The notes under the pieces were generated by a model, which made no database searches, had not been told where the DNA came from, and worked only from the letters and a program-made list of their open reading frames with translations. Position numbers and translations under genes: made by a program. Source: Acidimicrobiales bacterium (GTDB taxonomy: Bacteria > Actinomycetota > Acidimicrobiia > Acidimicrobiales > Palsa-688). From it: DNA of 6,080 nucleotides. Shown piece by piece: positions 5,164 to 6,080 of this stretch; the first letter of the stretch is position 1, and every line of letters begins with the position of its first letter. The stretch spans positions 1-6,080 of the forward strand of contig JASHVH010000135.1 in the NCBI GenBank assembly GCA_030039575.1. Reading direction: 5' to 3'.

Positions 5164-5793
5164 TCAGCGCAGCGCGGCTGCGATCTCCGTGCTCGAGAGC
5201 CTGCCCTCCCGCAGCACTTTGGGCGACTCGCCCGTGCAGTCGACGACGGTTGAGGGCAGGCCGTCGCACAGGCCGGCGTCGAGCACAAGTGCAAGCTCGG
5301 CCCCGAGGGACTCCGACACGTCTTTCGCCGTAGTCAACGCCGGTTCTTTGTGCCGGTTGGCGCTCGTCGTCGCGATAGGGCCGATCTGCTCGCAGACCGC
5401 CAGGGGCACCGGGTGAGCCGGGCACCGGATGCCGATGGTGGCGTCCTCCTCCCCCAGGTCGGCCTCGAGATCGGGCCGGCGAGGCAGGACAAGGGTGAGC
5501 GGCCCGGGCCAATAGCGCCTCATCAGGCGCCGGGCCGACGACGGCACCGCGGTGCACAGCCCCAACGCCTGCGCCTCGCTCCCTACGAGCACGGGCAGCT
5601 CGACGCTCCTGGGGCGGCCTTTCAGCCGGAACAGCCGGTCGGACGCCCCGGTATGGAAGGGGTCCGCGGCCAGCCCGTACACCGTGTCGGTGGGCAGGCC
5701 GATGATGTCCCCACCCGAAAGCGCTTTTACAGCCAAGACGATCGCGTCCTCCGGCGGGTGCGCGCCGTACGCGGCAATAACCGAGGCCCCCAT
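5164..5793 (-). CDS. L-threonylcarbamoyladenylate synthase (YrdC/Sua5 family)
   Basis: This enzyme makes threonylcarbamoyl-AMP from threonine, bicarbonate and ATP, the first step of the t6A37 modification of tRNAs that read ANN codons; the TsaD complex then transfers the group. It is 209 residues, the length of the single YrdC-domain form without the extra C-terminal Sua5 domain. Motifs are GLPTDTVYGLA (32-42), KGRPRSVELPVLV (58-70) with the conserved K-R pair, YWPGPLTLVL (94-103), GIRCP (121-125), TTSANRHKEP (142-151) with the SAN signature, STVVD (181-185) and LREG (194-197). It is the equivalent of Rv1301 beside prmC in Mycobacterium. The ATG at 5793 is the first start after an in-frame TAA; there is no clear ribosome binding site. 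It starts 36 bases after prmC, so it is probably co-transcribed with it. Gene names tsaC, ywlC and sua5 are all in use for this family. Confidence 0.95.
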   Translation of the reverse strand: MGASVIAAYGAHPPEDAIVLAVKALSGGDIIGLPTDTVYGLAADPFHTGASDRLFRLKGRPRSVELPVLVGSEAQALGLCTAVPSSARRLMRRYWPGPLTLVLPRRPDLEADLGEEDATIGIRCPAHPVPLAVCEQIGPIATTSANRHKEPALTTAKDVSESLGAELALVLDAGLCDGLPSTVVDCTGESPKVLREGRLSSTEIAAALR

Positions 5794-5829
5794 GACGTAG
5801 GAAGCTTATTTAGTAGCCGACGGCGGCGC

Positions 5830-6080
5830 TCAACGCGTTCGCGCCACGAGCACCCGCGGAAGGCCGGCGAGGTCGGGACGGACGAGGACCTCGCCCAGCC
5901 CGAGCTTCCGCACCATCTCCTGGGCGTCATCAGCCTGGTGCGGCTCGATCTCGGCCACCAGGGCTGACCGGTCCGCCAACCAGTCCGTCGCCCCGACGAG
6001 GATCTCCTCGAGCGCCTCGAGGCCGGTCGGGCCGGCCACGAGGGCCTGGACCGGCTCCCAGGCGGAGACTTCGGCCGGCA
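5830..6080 (-). CDS. prmC: Release factor glutamine methyltransferase, C-terminal part (runs off right edge)
   Basis: The last 83 codons of PrmC (HemK) are present. PrmC methylates the glutamine of the GGQ motif in peptide-chain release factors using S-adenosylmethionine. The visible part starts in the region just after the NPPY motif: PAEVSAWEPVQALVAGPTGLEALEEIL, where the E-x-x-x-x-EP-x-x-AL-x-x-G-x-x-GL pattern is a family hallmark. It continues through the last strands of the methyltransferase fold (ALVAEIEPHQADD, then LVRPDLAGLPRVLVARTR). The TGA stop is at 5830-5832. The NPPY motif and the cofactor-binding glycine motif lie beyond the window edge, so catalytic residues cannot be checked. 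A GTG at 6037-6039 lies within the conserved region and is not the true start. Confidence 0.93.
   Translation of the reverse strand, partial: PAEVSAWEPVQALVAGPTGLEALEEILVGATDWLADRSALVAEIEPHQADDAQEMVRKLGLGEVLVRPDLAGLPRVLVARTR

Noticed and set aside
4994..5557. Minus-strand open frame of 187 codons across the t6A synthase and the glyA start
   Set aside because: It is out of frame with both real genes and its product is Arg/Pro-rich with no motif.
1..6080. Mobile elements, CRISPR arrays, tRNA or rRNA genes, defence systems
   Set aside because: No transposase, integrase, regularly spaced repeats, cloverleaf-like sequence or rRNA sequence was recognised, and nearly all the length is accounted for by conserved housekeeping genes in a known order.

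Overview
The window is a GC-rich bacterial core-genome segment in which every gene I can support lies on the minus strand, so the biological reading order runs from high to low coordinates: prmC (3' end only), an L-threonylcarbamoyladenylate synthase of the YrdC/Sua5 family, glyA, a WecA/Rfe-type polyprenyl-phosphate sugar-1-phosphate transferase, a small AtpZ-like membrane protein, an AtpI-like membrane protein, then atpB, atpE and the 5' part of atpF, which runs off the left edge. This order (release-factor methylase, Sua5, rfe, AtpI-like gene, ATP synthase genes) is the one known from Actinomycetota such as Mycobacterium and Streptomyces. The subunit c sequence, the GTG/TTG starts and the GC content agree with an actinobacterium. 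I cannot name the genus; a deep-branching or uncultured lineage is possible because the proteins look clearly diverged from the mycobacterial ones.

Region by region. Positions 5794-6080 hold the PrmC C-terminus and a short gap. Positions 5077-5793 hold the tRNA t6A synthase and an 87-base gap with a 15-base tandem duplication. Positions 3847-5076 encode serine hydroxymethyltransferase. Positions 2332-3804 encode the WecA-like enzyme, which carries an unusually long low-complexity cytoplasmic tail. Positions 2164-2331 are the only sizeable non-coding gap; it has GC-rich inverted repeats just after the WecA-like gene and a weak promoter candidate, and it probably separates the housekeeping genes from the ATP synthase operon. 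Positions 1-2163 hold the beginning of the F-type ATP synthase operon: AtpZ-like, AtpI-like, subunit a, subunit c, subunit b. A perfect small hairpin sits between subunits a and c, just ahead of the strongest ribosome binding site in the window.

The genes belong to three functions. PrmC and the t6A synthase support translation accuracy and termination. GlyA supplies glycine and one-carbon units, and the WecA-like enzyme starts lipid-linked cell-envelope glycan synthesis. The atp genes build the membrane rotor and stator of the ATP synthase, with AtpZ and AtpI as probable assembly or ion-related accessory proteins. I found no mobile element, CRISPR array, tRNA, rRNA or evident novel system. 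The observations worth a second look are local: the intergenic hairpin, a methionine in the subunit c ion-site helix, the repeat tail of the WecA-like protein, and start-site and leader oddities.
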